A stretch of 64,000 nt of DNA from the NCBI GenBank assembly GCA_937864115.1, contig CALMII010000025.1, forward strand, positions 186,001 to 250,000, given 5' to 3'. Of the stretch, positions 42,617 through 53,352 are shown one piece after another. Made by a program: the position numbers and the translations under genes. Under the pieces are notes generated by a model. The model was given only the letters and a program-made list of their open reading frames with translations, searched no databases and was not told the origin of the DNA. The number at the start of each line of letters is the position of its first letter. Position 1 is the stretch's first letter. The stretch is from an uncultured Steroidobacter sp. GTDB lineage: Bacteria; Pseudomonadota; Gammaproteobacteria; Steroidobacterales; Steroidobacteraceae.

Positions 42617-45070
42617 TCAGACATACCCCAATCCCTTCAGGTACTCCTGCAGCTGCTTCGCCGCCGCGTCGCGGTCGTGCTCGATCTCGGTGAGTGTGAC
42701 CTTGTACTTGTCCCACCAGTTCTCGAACGCGGCAACGATCTGCTGGCGATGCTGGGTGATGTAGCGTTCGACGATGGTGCGCATGTCGTCGTGCAGGATC
42801 GTGAGCAACAGGGTCGCGGCCTTTTTCTCGTCGAGCGCATCGACGGCGGCGTTCAGTTGCCTGACCAGTTCGCCTTCGCTGCCCTTCAATTGCTTCCTGA
42901 CCGCGCCGAGGTCTTTCTTCCAGGCGGCCATCTGGGTCGGGTCGACCGCGGTTTCGTCCTCCGCTTCGGCGGCCTCGTCGTCTTCGCCAGTCTCGTTCTG
43001 TGGCGTCGCTGCCTTGATCTGCGCTTCGAGCTCGGCCTTTTTCGCTTCCAGCTCTGCAAGCTGCGCCACGAAATCATTCAGGAGAAACCGGACCAGCTTG
43101 TGATCCAGCGGATCGTGCTTCGACTCCTCGTCCTCCAGGGCCGTGATGATGCTCGTGCGCCAGGCGTCGATGACGCCCTTGCTGCCGCGCGCCATCAGGG
43201 TGAGGAAGTCGTATTTCGATTGATCCCAGAACCCCGCCACGATGCCGCGCACCTGGAAGGCATCCAGCAGGCCCAGCGGATCGAGCGCCGCGCTGAAGCT
43301 TCTGAGCACATCGTTGCGAACGCCGACGAAGCTCCCCTGTCCGGCCAGTTTCGTGATCCTGCTGGCGTGGGCCTTCCACCACTGATCGAACGCGTCGCGC
43401 ACCGTGCGCTCCTTCGCGAGGAGGCCCGGATTGTTTTCGATCGCAGGCTTCAATGACTGGCGAGTCGTGACATCGGCACGGAACTCCAGGTAGCGGGCAT
43501 CCCGATCCTGGAGCAATTCGCTGGCGCTGAATCCATGAGCCGCGAACAACGGCTGCTTCGCAGCGACCTCGTCGCGTGGGACGCCGCCCAGCAGGTGCGC
43601 GCGCACGTCATGCGGTTCGGGCGGCGGCGCGTTGTCGGCATAGCGGCGAATGTTCAGATTGAAATCATTGGCGCGCAGCGTCTCGACATCGACCACGGCA
43701 GCGAAGCCAGGCACGTCGGCAAATGCTTCGAAGGTATTAACGATCCGCTCGGTGTGTTCAGGATGCAGATAGTTCTGCGCCCGGCCTTCGAAGTATTCCC
43801 GGTCGGCGTTGATGAACAACACCTTGCCGCGCCGCTCCTTCGGCTTGCCGCTCCTGCCGTTGACCGTCTTGCGCATTACCAGGATGCATGCAGGAATGCC
43901 GGTGCCGTAGAACAGGTTGGGCGCGAGGCCGATGACGGCTTCGAGCAGATCCTCCTGAATCATGGCGGCGCGGATCGCTCTTTCCTCGCCGCCGCGAAAC
44001 AGGACGCCGTGCGGCATGACGGTCGCCAGCAGTCCGCCGTCCGCCAACACATGCACCATGTGCTGCACGAACATGAGATCGGCTTTCTTCGAGCCCAGCG
44101 GCACCTGGCCGAAACGAAAACGCTCGGGAAACTTCGGCGCCCACAGGGCGCGGCCCTCGCGATCCTTCTCGGTGTTGCCCCAGTTGATCGAGAACGGCGG
44201 ATTGGTGAGCACCCGGTCGAAGCGCCTGAGTTCGCCGCCATCGACATGCTGCGGCTCGGCAAGCGTGTCTTCATTCAGCAGGTCCGCCGTGCGGATGCCA
44301 TGCAGCAGCATGTTCATCTTGGCAATGGACCAGACGGTGCCATTCGCCTCCTGTCCGTACAGATTGGCCTTGCGTCCGTCCTCGCCCTGCTCGTCGATGA
44401 ATTCCTTGGCCGCGATCAGCATGCCGCCGGAGCCGCAGCAGGGATCGTAGATGTGATGCTTCTGCGCCGGCTTGAGCAGCCGCACCATCAGCTTCACCAC
44501 GGAGCGCGGCGTATAGAACTCGCCGCCCTTCTTGCCGGCGGAATCGGCGAAGTCGCTGATCAGGAATTCATACGCCGCACCGAGCAGGTCGGGAAACTCG
44601 AAGTCCTCGTTGCGCAGCCGATACGTGCTGAAGTGGGTGATGAGCTGGCGCAGCCTGATGTCGGGGATCTTGCTCTGGCCGACCTTGCGCGTGAAGTCGA
44701 TGTGCTCGAGCACATCGGACAGCGTGCTGTTGTGCTCTTCAAGGCCGCCCAGCGCCTTGTTCAGCTCGCCGCCGACGTTCTCGTGGGCCTCGTTGACGAG
44801 CTGTTCCCAGCGGGACACGGGCGGCACATAGAAGGAATCTCCATACCAGCGTGGATGGTCTGCGAGTTTTTCTGCCTTTGCCTTGGCGAGGCCGCCGGCG
44901 ACCTGCTGCGCAACGACTTCCTCCCGCCGCTCCTCGAACACATCCGAGCAGCGCTTCAGAAACAGCATCCCGAAGATGTATTCCTTGAACTCGGAGGCGT
45001 CCATCTTGCCGCGCAGGATGTCGGCGGCCTTGAAGAGGTGGTGTTCGAGCTGGTTGAGCGTTAAGGGCAT
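42617..45070 (-). CDS. hsdM: Type I restriction enzyme, methyltransferase subunit (HsdM)
   Basis: 817 aa N6-adenine methyltransferase. The N-terminal helical domain is HsdM_N ([33 protein letters not shown]). The SAM-binding motif DPCCGSGG is at 209-216 and the catalytic NPPF at 290-293. The long C-terminal extension (about 560-817) contains an acidic, coiled stretch ([17 protein letters not shown], then [16 protein letters not shown]) and is larger than in classic ~500 aa HsdM proteins. It methylates sites specified by HsdS and forms the core of the restriction complex. First gene of the operon; 183 bp of non-coding DNA precede it. Confidence 0.95.
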   Translation of the reverse strand: MPLTLNQLEHHLFKAADILRGKMDASEFKEYIFGMLFLKRCSDVFEERREEVVAQQVAGGLAKAKAEKLADHPRWYGDSFYVPPVSRWEQLVNEAHENVGGELNKALGGLEEHNSTLSDVLEHIDFTRKVGQSKIPDIRLRQLITHFSTYRLRNEDFEFPDLLGAAYEFLISDFADSAGKKGGEFYTPRSVVKLMVRLLKPAQKHHIYDPCCGSGGMLIAAKEFIDEQGEDGRKANLYGQEANGTVWSIAKMNMLLHGIRTADLLNEDTLAEPQHVDGGELRRFDRVLTNPPFSINWGNTEKDREGRALWAPKFPERFRFGQVPLGSKKADLMFVQHMVHVLADGGLLATVMPHGVLFRGGEERAIRAAMIQEDLLEAVIGLAPNLFYGTGIPACILVMRKTVNGRSGKPKERRGKVLFINADREYFEGRAQNYLHPEHTERIVNTFEAFADVPGFAAVVDVETLRANDFNLNIRRYADNAPPPEPHDVRAHLLGGVPRDEVAAKQPLFAAHGFSASELLQDRDARYLEFRADVTTRQSLKPAIENNPGLLAKERTVRDAFDQWWKAHASRITKLAGQGSFVGVRNDVLRSFSAALDPLGLLDAFQVRGIVAGFWDQSKYDFLTLMARGSKGVIDAWRTSIITALEDEESKHDPLDHKLVRFLLNDFVAQLAELEAKKAELEAQIKAATPQNETGEDDEAAEAEDETAVDPTQMAAWKKDLGAVRKQLKGSEGELVRQLNAAVDALDEKKAATLLLTILHDDMRTIVERYITQHRQQIVAAFENWWDKYKVTLTEIEHDRDAAAKQLQEYLKGLGYV

Positions 45071-45253
45071 CGTTCTTGAAGAGTCGTTGGAGCAGGCGCG
45101 GTGCAGGCGCCCGCCCCGCTCTTCTAATTCATTGATCCGATTCGTAAAGATAGGACGCCCACCGGGGAAAGTCGACCGGGCCGGATCGACCGCATTGCCG
45201 TGCCAGGAAGGTGACGAGTCGGAATAGAGATGCTCTTTAATCTCGCCAGTGCC

Positions 45254-45613
45254 TTACTTGATCAGCCGCAGATTCACCGGATACCGGTACGCCACCCCTT
45301 CGCTCGCCTTCACGGCGGCGATGATGATGAACACCAGATCCGCCAGGCTGAGCAGGAGCAGCAGCAGGAAACCGATGGCGACGATCATCAGGATCACGCA
45401 CACGATGGCGGCGAGGAACACGGTGATCTGGAAGTTGAGCGCTTCCTTGCCCTGATCGTTCACGAAGGGCATTTCGTCCTTCTTGATCAGCCAGACGATC
45501 AGCGGGCCGAGCACGGCGCCGATGCCGGTGACGAGACCGAGCAGCGCGCTCAGATGCACGCCGACGGCCCAATTGCGTTCCTGCTGACCCGGAGCGGGCG
45601 TGAGATCCGTCAT
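45254..45613 (-). CDS. DUF4870 membrane protein
   Basis: 119 aa inner-membrane protein. A short polar N-terminus, a first hydrophobic segment at about 17-42 (HLSALLGLVTGIGAVLGPLIVWLI), the conserved loop KKDEMPFVNDQGKEALNFQIT, and a long double hydrophobic region at about 65-103. The layout matches the DUF4870 (Tic20-like) family. Role unknown. ATG 45613 follows the family. An upstream in-frame reading adds 25 residues without support. Confidence 0.85.
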   Translation of the reverse strand: MTDLTPAPGQQERNWAVGVHLSALLGLVTGIGAVLGPLIVWLIKKDEMPFVNDQGKEALNFQITVFLAAIVCVILMIVAIGFLLLLLLSLADLVFIIIAAVKASEGVAYRYPVNLRLIK

Positions 45614-45981
45614 GTGGGAACCCGTGACGATGGAGGCGCAGTGCGCGGTGACGGAAGCGTAACGCCTTCCTTCTCTCCTGTCAGTCACGGGTCATGGCGA
45701 GGATCCGGCAGTCGAGACGAAGAGCGCGAACCGCAAAAGACCGCATAAAAGAATGCGAAAGAAAGTAGGAGCGGGGTTCCATTTTTGACGGTCTTTTGCG
45801 GCCCCTCTCCTCCTTCCGATTCCCGTTCCTGCAGAAGTCCTCATCTTCTACCGCGATGGAATCCCGGCTAACCGCTTTGTCACCGGGTCGCGACTGATCC
45901 CTCACGGCACCCCTCGTAGGATTTCACTCATGCCGGCGCACTGCTGCGTCCGCAATGACCATGAATACACGAGGGAGATTT
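45614..45981. other. Non-coding gap of 368 bp with one palindrome
   Basis: Lies between divergent DUF4870 and TonB-receptor genes. Apart from the family A palindrome at 45731-45801, no gene, tRNA or confident promoter was recognised. The short ATGs just upstream of 45982 lack a ribosome binding site. Confidence 0.6.
45731..45801. repeat. Intergenic inverted repeat, family A-like (copy 3)
   Basis: ccgcaaaagaccg at 45731-45743 and cggtcttttgcgg at 45789-45801 are perfect 13-bp inverted arms. Sequence is related to copies at 3-88 and 16404-16494, and a half-copy with gccgcgaaagaccgcatgaa occurs at 57469-57490. Confidence 0.75.
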
Positions 45982-48381
45982 ATGAGCTCGCGAAGAATGT
46001 GGGGTGGCGTCGCTACGGCGGTTACGGTTGCACTGGGCACGGCCCTGGGCGGCCCGGCAATGGCCGATGCCGCCGCGGATGGCGCGAATGCGTCCGCGAC
46101 CCTGGAGAACATCGTCGTCACGGCGCGCCGCCGCGAGGAACAGGTCCAGGACGTGCCGCTCGCGATCTCGGTCGTGAACTCCAGCACACTGGAAAAGACC
46201 GGTACGTTCAACGTCGGCAAGCTCAGCCAGCTGCAGCCGTCGGTGCAGTTCTATTCCAGCAACCCGCGTAATTCCGCGGCGAACATCCGCGGCATCGGTG
46301 CGCCATTCGGTCTGACCAACGACGGCATCGAGCAGGGCGTCGGCATCTACATCGATCAGGTGTACTACGCGCGCAGCGCGACGGCGACCTTCGACTTCCT
46401 CGATGTCGACCAGATCGAAATCCTGCGCGGACCGCAGGGCACGCTGTACGGCAAGAACACCACCTCGGGCGCCATCAACGTGACTTCGCGCAAACCGAGC
46501 TTCACGCCCGAAGCGGATGCCGAAGTCAGCTACGGCAACTATGGATTCGTGCAGGGCAAGGGCTCCGTTTCGGGACCGATAACCGACAAGCTCGCCTTCC
46601 GCCTCGGCACCTCGTACACGCAGCGCGACGGCACGATCCGCAATGCCGCGACCGGTGACGACATCAACGAACAGGACAACCTCGGCTTCAAGGGCCAGCT
46701 GCTGTGGGAAGCGAGCGATTCGCTGAGCGTCAAGTTCTCGGCGGACTATACGCACTCCGATCCGCTCGGCTTCGGCCAGCTCTACGTGCGTGAAGGCTCG
46801 ACGCAGCGTCCGTTGAGCCGTCAATACGCCGCGCTCGCCGCTGCCTCGAACTACCAGGTGCCGAGCACCAATCCGTTCGATCGCGTGACCGATCTCGACG
46901 CCGAACTCACGGCCGAGCAGTACTTCGGCGGCGCGTCGGTGCTGGTGGAATGGGATGTCGGCCCCGGGCGGCTTACGTCGGTGTCCGCGTATCGCAAATG
47001 GGACTGGTATCCGAAGAACGACCGTGACTTCATCGGCCTGCCCATTACCACGATCTCGGAAAATCCGTCCAAGCAGCGCCAGTACTCGCAGGAACTGCGC
47101 TACGCAGCGACCGGCGAAAAGATCGACTACGTCGTCGGCGTGTATGGCTTCTACCAGACCGTCGACACCAACGGCGCACAGGAACAGGGTCCGCTGGCCA
47201 GTCGCTGGCTACTGGGCGGTGCGAGCGCCAACAACCCCGCCATCCTCGACGGCCTGCGCTCCGAGAACGACATCGGCCTGAAGAACACCAGCGCCGCTGC
47301 GTTCGGCCAGTTGACCTGGCATGTCACCGACGACCTGCGACTGCAACCCGGCCTGCGCGTCAACTACGACAGGAAGGAAGGCAAGTACATTGCCACCGTC
47401 ACCAACGCGACCAACACACCGTTGACGAGCGAACAGCGCGGCGTGCTGGCGCCGCAGAGCTACGAACCCGAATTCAGCGATACGAATGTCTCGGGCGACT
47501 TCACGGTGTCGTATGACATCGCCGACAACGTGCTCGGCTATGCCACGTATGCCAAGAGCTTCAAGTCGGGCGGCATCAATCTCTCCGGCCTGCCGCTGGA
47601 TGCGGCCGGCCAGCCGATCACTGCGGTGGAAACGGTCAAGCCCGAAGACGTGAATCACTTCGAAGTCGGCTTGAAGTCGCAGTGGTTCGACGGTCGGCTG
47701 ACCGCCAACCTCGCCGGCTTCTGGACCGAGATCAATGACTATCAGGCCACGGTGACCAACAGCCAGGCCAACGTGATCCGCGGCTATCTCGCCAACGCCG
47801 AGCAGATCCGCGTGCGCGGCGTCGAACTCGATCTCTCCACGCAGCCCATCAGCGGCCTGACGCTGTACGCGAACGGCGCCTACAACGATCACGAGTACAC
47901 GAAGTTCACGGATGCACCGTGCCCGCCGGAACTCGCCGGCGGCACTGCGGCGTCGGCGGCGAATCCGCCGAGCGCGCCGGGTACGCCGGGCGGCTTCAGC
48001 CCGGCGTTCTGCGACATCTCAGGCCAGTGGCTGCCGGGCATTTCGAAGGTGTCCGCATCGTATGGCTTGCAGTACGAACTGCCGCTCGCGGCGCTCGGCA
48101 GCAACGGCGGCGCGTACTTCGCCTTCGACGGACTGTATCGCTCCAAGTTCTCGTCGAATCCGTCGCGCTCGCTCTACACGGACGTCGATGGCTATTCGCT
48201 CGCGAACTTCCGCGCCGGCGTGCGCTTCGGTCAGGGCTGGGACGTGTACGGCTGGGTGCGCAATGCGTTCGACGAGGAATATTTCGACTTCCTCTCGACA
48301 CAGTCAGGCAACACCGGCCTCGTGATCGGTCAGCCCGGCGATCCGCGCACGTACGGACTCACGGTGAGAGCCTCGTTCTGA
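45982..48381 (+). CDS. TonB-dependent outer-membrane receptor
   Basis: 799 aa. Signal peptide [19 protein letters not shown]...AMA, TonB-box-like [20 protein letters not shown], a plug domain with [31 protein letters not shown] and [21 protein letters not shown], then a 22-strand barrel ending in the aromatic terminal residue F (TVRASF). The receptor is of the iron-uptake-related/sphingomonad type, with no ligand evident. The ATG at 45982 has GGGAG just upstream and gives a good signal peptide; ATG 45955 is an alternative. The following gene encodes a sulfate-binding protein, so a sulfur compound is a possible ligand (inference). Confidence 0.92.
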   Translation: MSSRRMWGGVATAVTVALGTALGGPAMADAAADGANASATLENIVVTARRREEQVQDVPLAISVVNSSTLEKTGTFNVGKLSQLQPSVQFYSSNPRNSAANIRGIGAPFGLTNDGIEQGVGIYIDQVYYARSATATFDFLDVDQIEILRGPQGTLYGKNTTSGAINVTSRKPSFTPEADAEVSYGNYGFVQGKGSVSGPITDKLAFRLGTSYTQRDGTIRNAATGDDINEQDNLGFKGQLLWEASDSLSVKFSADYTHSDPLGFGQLYVREGSTQRPLSRQYAALAAASNYQVPSTNPFDRVTDLDAELTAEQYFGGASVLVEWDVGPGRLTSVSAYRKWDWYPKNDRDFIGLPITTISENPSKQRQYSQELRYAATGEKIDYVVGVYGFYQTVDTNGAQEQGPLASRWLLGGASANNPAILDGLRSENDIGLKNTSAAAFGQLTWHVTDDLRLQPGLRVNYDRKEGKYIATVTNATNTPLTSEQRGVLAPQSYEPEFSDTNVSGDFTVSYDIADNVLGYATYAKSFKSGGINLSGLPLDAAGQPITAVETVKPEDVNHFEVGLKSQWFDGRLTANLAGFWTEINDYQATVTNSQANVIRGYLANAEQIRVRGVELDLSTQPISGLTLYANGAYNDHEYTKFTDAPCPPELAGGTAASAANPPSAPGTPGGFSPAFCDISGQWLPGISKVSASYGLQYELPLAALGSNGGAYFAFDGLYRSKFSSNPSRSLYTDVDGYSLANFRAGVRFGQGWDVYGWVRNAFDEEYFDFLSTQSGNTGLVIGQPGDPRTYGLTVRASF

Positions 48382-48421
48382 GGCTCTCTTCCGTCACGAA
48401 GCTTTAACACCCGTCATTCAT

Positions 48422-48455
48422 CCTGTGGAGGCGCACCTTGCGCCTCCACGACAGG
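48422..48455 (+). repeat. Hairpin cctgtggaggcgc / gcgcctccacgacagg
   Basis: Arms gtggaggcgca (48425-48435) and tgcgcctccac (48439-48449) form a perfect 11-bp stem with a 3-base loop. It lies between the TonB receptor and the sulfate-binding protein, 9 bp before the ATG of the latter, so it is in that leader and next to the AGGA ribosome site. May act as a stem near the initiation region or as a REP-like unit. Confidence 0.65.
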
Positions 48456-48463
48456 ATCATCCA

Positions 48464-49486
48464 ATGAAGTTCGACATCTCCAGCACCCGGCGCGCGTTGC
48501 TCGCCGCCTTCGCGTTCGGTCTGACGCTCGGCGCATCCGCTGCTCACGCAGCATCGACGACGCTGCTCAACGTTTCCTACGATCCGACGCGCGAGCTGTA
48601 CGAGGACTACAACAAGGAATTCGCCAAGTACTGGAAAGCGAGGACCGGCGATGAGGTTTCGATCAAGCAGTCGCACGGCGGTTCGGGCAAGCAGGCGCGT
48701 ACCGTGATCGACGGCCTGCCCGCTGACGTCGTCACGCTCGCGCTCGCCGGCGACATCGATGCGCTGGTCACCAACGGCAAGCTGCTGCCGGTGAACTGGC
48801 AGTCGCGCCTGCCACACAACAGCTCGCCCTACACCTCGACCATCGTGTTCCTGGTGCGCAAGGGCAATCCGAAAGGCATCAAGGACTGGGGCGATCTGGT
48901 GAAGCCGGGCATCGCCGTCATCACGCCGAATCCGAAAACCTCCGGCGGCGCGCGCTGGAACTATCTCGCCGCGTGGGCCTGGGCGCTCAAGCAGCCGGGC
49001 GGCAACGAGGCGAGCGCAAAGGAATACGTGCGCAAGCTCTACAAGAACGTGCCGGTGCTCGACACGGGTGCGCGCGGTTCGACCACGACGTTCGTCCAGC
49101 GCGGCATTGGTGATGTGCTGCTCGCGTGGGAGAACGAGGCGTATCTGTCCATCAAGGAACTCGGGCCCGACAAGGTCGAGATCGTGGTGCCCTCACTGAG
49201 CGTGCTGGCCGAACCGCCGGTCGCCGTCGTCGACAAGGTCGTGCTGAAGCGCGGCACACGCGACGTCGCCACGGAATACCTGCGGCACCTCTACAGCCCG
49301 GAAGCGCAGGAAATCATCGCGAAGAATTTCTATCGCCCGATCGACGCGAAGGTCGCGGAGAAATATGCGAAACAGTTTCCGAAGATTCCGCTCGTGACCA
49401 TCGCCGACTTCGGCGGCTGGGACAAAACCCAGAAGGCGCACTTCGCGGATGGCGGCGTGTTCGATCAGATCTACGCGCCGAACTAG
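48464..49486 (+). CDS. Sulfate/thiosulfate ABC transporter substrate-binding protein
   Basis: 340 aa periplasmic protein. Signal peptide with RR and hydrophobic core, cleaved after AAHA. Mature markers of the Sbp/CysP family are [74 protein letters not shown] and [25 protein letters not shown]. It binds sulfate or thiosulfate for import. The permease and ATPase genes (cysT, cysW, cysA) are not adjacent, so it is an orphan binding protein in this window. ATG 48464 with AGGA upstream. Confidence 0.93.
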   Translation: MKFDISSTRRALLAAFAFGLTLGASAAHAASTTLLNVSYDPTRELYEDYNKEFAKYWKARTGDEVSIKQSHGGSGKQARTVIDGLPADVVTLALAGDIDALVTNGKLLPVNWQSRLPHNSSPYTSTIVFLVRKGNPKGIKDWGDLVKPGIAVITPNPKTSGGARWNYLAAWAWALKQPGGNEASAKEYVRKLYKNVPVLDTGARGSTTTFVQRGIGDVLLAWENEAYLSIKELGPDKVEIVVPSLSVLAEPPVAVVDKVVLKRGTRDVATEYLRHLYSPEAQEIIAKNFYRPIDAKVAEKYAKQFPKIPLVTIADFGGWDKTQKAHFADGGVFDQIYAPN

Positions 49487-49498
49487 CGCGCTCTCTTG

Positions 49499-49554
49499 CT
49501 GTGGGGCCGGCTTCAGCCGGCCTTTGTGAGGAGTCAGGCTGAAGCCTGACCTAC
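49499..49554. repeat. REP-like palindrome, hybrid type (copy 5)
   Basis: Same two-unit layout as copy 3: ggccggcttcagccggcc followed by gtcaggctgaagcctgac and the end word cctacaaac. Lies between the convergent sulfate-binding protein and disordered hypothetical gene. Confidence 0.85.
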
Positions 49555-49574
49555 AAACAAACCCTGACCTGCAG

Positions 49575-50069
49575 TCAATCGTCGTCCCGGTTCTCCTCCG
49601 CCCGCTTCTTCGCCTTCATCCATTCTTCGAGCCGTTTCAGATCGAGCGGCTTGCGCTGCGGCGGCGGAGTCGGCGCGGTCGACGGACCCGTCGGCGGACG
49701 CAGTTTGCTGCCCGTCGCGCGGGCATTGTCGTAAGGATCGGAGCCGCCACCGCCCTTCGCCGGCGCGGTGTCATACGGATTGAATCCGCCGCCGGGCAGC
49801 GGCTGCCGCTGCGGCGCACTCACGGGCTTGTCGGGATCGAGCCTGGGATTCCTGGCCGTCTCGGCCAGCGACAGCTCGCCGAGATCGAGCTTGCGCAGGC
49901 GATGCGTGCTCACATCGCGCGTATAGACGCCCGTCTCCAGCTGCCATTCCCAGGTGGGATTGCCGCGCGAATCGTAGGCCACGCGGCCCGAGCGCTTGTC
50001 TCCCCCCTTGTCGCCCACCGCGGTGGGCTGACCCGCCGGCGGCTGCTTCGGGTCTTTCGGTTCACTCAT
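49575..50069 (-). CDS. Conserved low-complexity hypothetical protein
   Basis: 164 aa, rich in Pro, Gly, Lys and Asp. Likely mostly disordered. A conserved kernel RVAYDSRGNPTWEWQLETGVYTRDVSTHRLRKLD (about 28-62) is followed by repeats of FNPYDTAPAK and DPYDNAR, and a basic-acidic C-terminal helix (DLKRLEEWMKAKKRAEE). Proteins with this kernel occur in other proteobacteria. No function known to me. No signal peptide or membrane segment. Divergent from the ABC exporter 119 bp away. Confidence 0.65.
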   Translation of the reverse strand: MSEPKDPKQPPAGQPTAVGDKGGDKRSGRVAYDSRGNPTWEWQLETGVYTRDVSTHRLRKLDLGELSLAETARNPRLDPDKPVSAPQRQPLPGGGFNPYDTAPAKGGGGSDPYDNARATGSKLRPPTGPSTAPTPPPQRKPLDLKRLEEWMKAKKRAEENRDDD

Positions 50070-50187
50070 TGGCTGATTCCGGCATCGAACTGACGGGATT
50101 CTGGTCCCGCGTACGGGGCCATTGCAATTGCGGCGGGACGATCGGTGATACTCCGCCGGGAAATTGCCTGCGACACAACGACCTCCG

Positions 50188-52035
50188 ATGAACCCACACC
50201 GACCGCGCGCCAGCTCTGAGAGACCCGAACTGGCGCGCGGATTCCTTGGCGTGTTCGCCTACAGCCGCCGCGCGCTCGAACTGGTGTGGACCACCAGCCG
50301 CCCGCTCAGCATCGCGCTCGGCGTATTGACGCTGCTTGCCGGTATTTTCCCGGCAGCGATCGCGTATGTGGGCGCGCTGATCGTCGATGCCGTGGTCGCA
50401 GCGATGCAGGCGGCACCGGCAGATCACGCCGCGCGTACCTCGCATGCGCTGCTGCTGGTCGGCGTGGAAGGCCTGCTGGTCGCCGGCCTGGCCGGTGCGC
50501 AACGCGGCCTGTCGCTGTGCCAGTCGCTGCTGCGCGCGCAGCTCGGCCAGCGCGTGAACGTGATGATCCTGGAGAAGGCGCTCACGCTCGATCTGGCGCA
50601 TTTCGAGAACTCGGAGTTCTACGACAAGCTGACGCGCGCGCGGCGCGAGGCATCGAGTCGTCCGCTGTCGCTGGTCGTGCGCACGTTCGGTCTGGCGCAG
50701 AACGCGGTGTCGCTGCTCAGCTATGCGACGCTGCTGATCCAGTTCTCGGGCTGGGCGGTACTCGTGCTCATCCTCGCCGGCCTGCCGGCGTTTCTCGCCG
50801 AGGCGAAATTCTCCGGCGCCGCGTTCCGCCTGTTCCTGTGGCGCTCGCCCGAGACGCGCATGCAGCTCTATCTCGAAACGCTGCTGGCGCGCGAAGACCA
50901 CGTCAAGGAGATCAAGCTCTTCGGGCTCGGCCCGCTGTTCCTGCAACGCTATCGCGCCATCTTTCACAAGCTGTACCGCGAAGATCGTGATCTCACCGTC
51001 CGCCGCGACACGTGGGGATTTTTTCTCGGACTCATCGGCACGGCGGCACTGTATGGCGCGTATGCGTGGATCGCACTGTCCGCCATCGCCCGCGCGATCA
51101 CGCTGGGTCAGATGACCATGTACCTGATGCTGTTCCGCCAGGGACAGGCCGCGGTGTCGGCGATCCTCTCCGCGATCAGCGGCATGTACGAAGACAACCT
51201 GTATCTGTCGACGCTCTACGACTATCTGGAAACGCCGGTCGACGCGCCCAGGGGAAACACCGTGCGCGGGCCGCAGCCCGACGATGGCATCCGCTTCGAA
51301 CACGTCGGCTTCACCTATCCCGGCGCGGAAACGCCGACGCTGGTCGACGTGAACCTGCACATCCGTCCCGGCCAGTCGCTGGCGCTGGTCGGCGAGAACG
51401 GTTCCGGCAAGACGACGCTGATCAAGCTGCTGACGCGCCTGTATCCGCCGACGTCGGGCCGCATCCTGCTCGACGGCCAGGACCTGCGCGACTGGGACGA
51501 AGCGGCGCTGCGCGATCGCATCGGCGTGATCTTCCAGGACTTCACGCGTTATCAACTGCTGCTCGGCGAGAACATCGGCGCCGGCGACGTACAGCATTTC
51601 GAAGATGAAACGCGCTGGCGCGAAGCGGGCGAGAAAGGCATGGCCACGCCCATCGTCGAGTCTCTGCCAGCCGGCTACCGCACGCCGCTGGGCAAATGGT
51701 TCAACGACGGTCGCGAACTCTCCGGCGGCCAGTGGCAGAAGATCGCTCTGTCGCGCGCCTTCATGCGCTCACGCGCCGACATCCTCGTGCTCGACGAACC
51801 GACGGCCGCGATGGACGCCGCTGCCGAGGCCACGATCTTCGAGCACTTCCGCGCCCTGACCCGCGAGCGCATCGCCATCCTGATCTCGCACCGCTTCTCC
51901 ACCGTGCGCATGGCCGACCAGATCGTGGTGTTGCAGGACGGCCGCATCGTCGAACATGGCAGCCACGAGGAACTCATGAAGCTCGACGGACACTATGCGC
52001 ATCTGTTTTCGTTGCAGGCGAAGGGGTACCGATGA
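50188..52035 (+). CDS. ABC exporter, fused permease and ATPase
   Basis: 615 aa half-transporter. Six membrane helices at about 40-320, then the nucleotide-binding domain: Walker [10 protein letters not shown] at about 410, Q-loop [10 protein letters not shown], signature [14 protein letters not shown], Walker [14 protein letters not shown], and H-loop [12 protein letters not shown]. The signature lies far from the NPDG-type peptide exporters; it resembles ABC exporters of unknown small molecules. The stop overlaps the start of a Cds1-like cysteine desulfhydrase (ATGA), so both are translated together, and a link to cysteine, sulfide or a thiol peptide is plausible. ATG 50188 is favoured over TTG 50164. 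Confidence 0.88.
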   Translation: MNPHRPRASSERPELARGFLGVFAYSRRALELVWTTSRPLSIALGVLTLLAGIFPAAIAYVGALIVDAVVAAMQAAPADHAARTSHALLLVGVEGLLVAGLAGAQRGLSLCQSLLRAQLGQRVNVMILEKALTLDLAHFENSEFYDKLTRARREASSRPLSLVVRTFGLAQNAVSLLSYATLLIQFSGWAVLVLILAGLPAFLAEAKFSGAAFRLFLWRSPETRMQLYLETLLAREDHVKEIKLFGLGPLFLQRYRAIFHKLYREDRDLTVRRDTWGFFLGLIGTAALYGAYAWIALSAIARAITLGQMTMYLMLFRQGQAAVSAILSAISGMYEDNLYLSTLYDYLETPVDAPRGNTVRGPQPDDGIRFEHVGFTYPGAETPTLVDVNLHIRPGQSLALVGENGSGKTTLIKLLTRLYPPTSGRILLDGQDLRDWDEAALRDRIGVIFQDFTRYQLLLGENIGAGDVQHFEDETRWREAGEKGMATPIVESLPAGYRTPLGKWFNDGRELSGGQWQKIALSRAFMRSRADILVLDEPTAAMDAAAEATIFEHFRALTRERIAILISHRFSTVRMADQIVVLQDGRIVEHGSHEELMKLDGHYAHLFSLQAKGYR

Positions 52036-53135
52036 ACACCATGCGTGTCTGGGCCGCCGAAGCCATCCAGAAGATCGAAGCCGACTTCAACCGCTCGGCG
52101 GACACGCATCTGATTCCGCTGCCGTTGCCGGGCTTCGACGGCATCGATCTGTACCTGAAGGATGAATCGAGTCATCCGACCGGCAGTCTCAAGCACCGGC
52201 TGGCGCGTTCGCTGTTCCTGTATTCGCTGGCGAACGGCTGGCTGCGCCAGGACAGCACGGTGATCGAAGCATCGAGCGGTTCCACGGCCGTGTCGGAAGC
52301 CTACTTCGCACGACTGCTCGGCATGCCGTTCATCGCCGTCATGCCGGCGGCGACCTCGCCCGAGAAAATCGCCGCCATCGAATTCCAGGGCGGCCGCTGC
52401 CATCTCGTCGACGACCCGACCCGCATCTACTTCGAGTCCGCGCGCCTCGCGCGCGAAACCGGCGGACACTTCATGGATCAGTTCACCTACGCGGAACGCG
52501 CGACCGACTGGCGCGCCAACAACAACATCGCCGAATCGATCTTCAAGCAGATGGCCGAGGAACCGCACCCGATTCCCGAATGGATCGTCTGCGGCGCCGG
52601 CACCGGCGGCACCAGCGCCACGCTCGGCCGCTACGTGCGCTATCGCCGCCACGGTACGCGCATCCTGTGCGCCGACCCGGAACGCTCCGTGTTCTTCGAT
52701 TACTTCGCCGGCTGTCTCAAAGGCCAGCCCGATGCATCGCTCACGCTGCCCGGCGGCTCGCGCATCGAAGGCATCGGCCGTCCGCGCGTCGAAGCGAGCT
52801 TCATTCCCGGCTGCGTCGATGCGATGGTGAAAGTGCCGGACGCGCTGAGCCTTGCGGCGATGCGCTACGTCAGCAGCCGACTCGGCCGCCGCGTCGGCGG
52901 CTCCACCGGCACCAACTTCGTCGGCGTACTGGCCGTCGCGCAGCGCATGCGCGCGGCAGGCGAACACGGCTCGATCGTCACCATCCTGTGCGACGGTGGC
53001 GAGCGCTACTCGCACAGCTACTACAACCCCGAGTGGTACGCGGCCTGCGGAGTCGATATCGCCGCCGCCGATGCAACGCTCGAGGCAATTCTGCAGGGCT
53101 TCGCGTCCGACTCGGTGCAGTTCATAAGCCGCTGA
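52032..53135 (+). CDS. PLP-dependent cysteine desulfhydrase / cysteine synthase-family protein (Cds1-like)
   Basis: 367 aa fold-type II PLP enzyme. The opening residues [46 protein letters not shown] closely follow mycobacterial Cds1, with the PLP lysine K54 in GSLKHRL. The substrate loop [15 protein letters not shown], the glycine-rich phosphate loop [10 protein letters not shown], and the tail [17 protein letters not shown] are present. Cds1 degrades L-cysteine to pyruvate, ammonia and sulfide; it is also called a cysteine synthase-like protein, so the direction cannot be decided from sequence. Coupled by a 4-bp overlap to the ABC exporter. The Fur-box candidate lies just downstream. Confidence 0.9.
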   Translation: MNTMRVWAAEAIQKIEADFNRSADTHLIPLPLPGFDGIDLYLKDESSHPTGSLKHRLARSLFLYSLANGWLRQDSTVIEASSGSTAVSEAYFARLLGMPFIAVMPAATSPEKIAAIEFQGGRCHLVDDPTRIYFESARLARETGGHFMDQFTYAERATDWRANNNIAESIFKQMAEEPHPIPEWIVCGAGTGGTSATLGRYVRYRRHGTRILCADPERSVFFDYFAGCLKGQPDASLTLPGGSRIEGIGRPRVEASFIPGCVDAMVKVPDALSLAAMRYVSSRLGRRVGGSTGTNFVGVLAVAQRMRAAGEHGSIVTILCDGGERYSHSYYNPEWYAACGVDIAAADATLEAILQGFASDSVQFISR

Positions 53136-53159
53136 AACGACAGCAGCTTGCGTCGTAGA

Positions 53160-53174
53160 TGAGAACGATTATCA
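53160..53174 (+). promoter_or_regulatory. Candidate Fur box
   Basis: TGAGAACGATTATCA fits the 7-1-7 inverted Fur consensus (TGATAAT-n-ATTATCA) at 12 of 14 positions. Located 178 bp before the TonB receptor at 53353, in the gap after the Cds1-like gene. Suggests iron-repressed expression of the receptor. Confidence 0.65.
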
Positions 53175-53352
53175 TCGCCGTCCGTTCGTCGGCACCTTGG
53201 CCGACCGGATACCAGCCAGCCTCCCCTCCTGACGTTACGCGCGCCGCGCGAACTTCCCGAGCGCCAGCCAACGTCTTGCCGCCCCCGCTTCCGCCCTGTC
53301 GTCGCGGACGGGTGCGGCGCATCCGCGATACACATGAACAGGGAGTCATCGC

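Noticed and set aside
45071..45253. Promoter of hsdM
   Set aside because: Several TTTACG- and AATTAG-like words occur, but no pair with correct spacing and good match could be defended.
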